Positions 23,239 to 23,426 of a stretch of 23,426 nt of DNA are shown piece after piece (positions within the stretch are counted from its first letter, which is position 1; every line of letters begins with the position of its first letter). Below the pieces are notes generated by a model that had not been told where the DNA came from, did not search any database, and was given only the letters and a program-made list of their open reading frames with translations. This DNA comes from Endozoicomonadaceae bacterium. GTDB lineage: Bacteria; Pseudomonadota; Gammaproteobacteria; Pseudomonadales; Endozoicomonadaceae. The DNA lies in the NCBI GenBank assembly GCA_023146365.1, contig JAGLCE010000007.1, positions 1 through 23,426 of the forward strand, read 5' to 3'. The position numbers and the translations under genes were made by a program.

Positions 23239-23426
23239 CCAATTACGAAGCTTACCAAGTCATTTAACAATAAAAAGAGTCTATGAAAACCGATTCTTAG
23301 CTAAAAAAACACGGTATGTTCGAATACTCAATATTGAAAATGGCGTGCATTTTGTTAACAGCGCGCAGGGGTTTCTTGAGTGTTGTTTTTTGATTTATAG
23401 CATAGCCGATGAAATGCAGACCCGCT

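Overview
The window is a stretch of gammaproteobacterial chromosome. Its core follows the conserved order nadB / rpoE-rseA-rseB-rseC / (mucD) / lepA-lepB-DUF4845-rnc-era-recO-pdxJ-acpS, known from Pseudomonas and, in shorter form, from Escherichia coli. The moderate base composition, the A+T-rich accessory block and the GLUG-like surface protein fit a marine oceanospirillalean such as an Endozoicomonas relative. That assignment is inference; the sequence proves only the class.

Layout. 1-550: tRNA-Val(TAC) on the minus strand, a decayed tRNA copy behind it, then repeats and a palindrome ahead of rdgC. 551-1510: rdgC on the plus strand. 1584-8100: a tightly packed minus-strand operon, in transcription order lepA, lepB, DUF4845, rnc, era, recO, pdxJ, acpS, with mostly 4-14 bp overlaps. 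It links translation and membrane export (LepA, signal peptidase I), RNA processing and ribosome maturation (RNase III, Era), recombination (RecO), vitamin B6 synthesis (PdxJ) and acyl-carrier-protein activation (AcpS). 8101-11868: an A+T-rich accessory block holding a small DUF3955 membrane protein, palindromic repeats, a 676-residue GLUG-like membrane-anchored protein with a mucin-like tandem repeat, and a collapsed IS5-family element. 11869-13962: the sigma-E envelope-stress operon (rpoE, an rseA-type anti-sigma gene, rseC), minus strand. 14291-17739: divergent nadB, then ygfX/sdhE (minus) and ygfZ (plus). 17789-22533: a large hybrid sensor kinase and a 3-hydroxyisobutyryl-CoA hydrolase-type gene, both minus. 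22827-23426: an unrecognised short reading frame and A+T-rich DNA.

The most notable point is the stress-response locus. The anti-sigma gene appears to encode RseA/MucA fused directly to the C-terminal domain of RseB/MucB. The RseB signal peptide and its large LolA-like domain are absent. The periplasmic protease gene mucD, often found next to rseC/mucC, is also absent from the locus, and the accessory block occupies its usual place. This suggests a rewired sigma-E control circuit. Other points worth checking are an 11-G coding tract in the hydrolase gene, an 8-G tract in the linker before the kinase HPt domain, and several operator-like palindromes.
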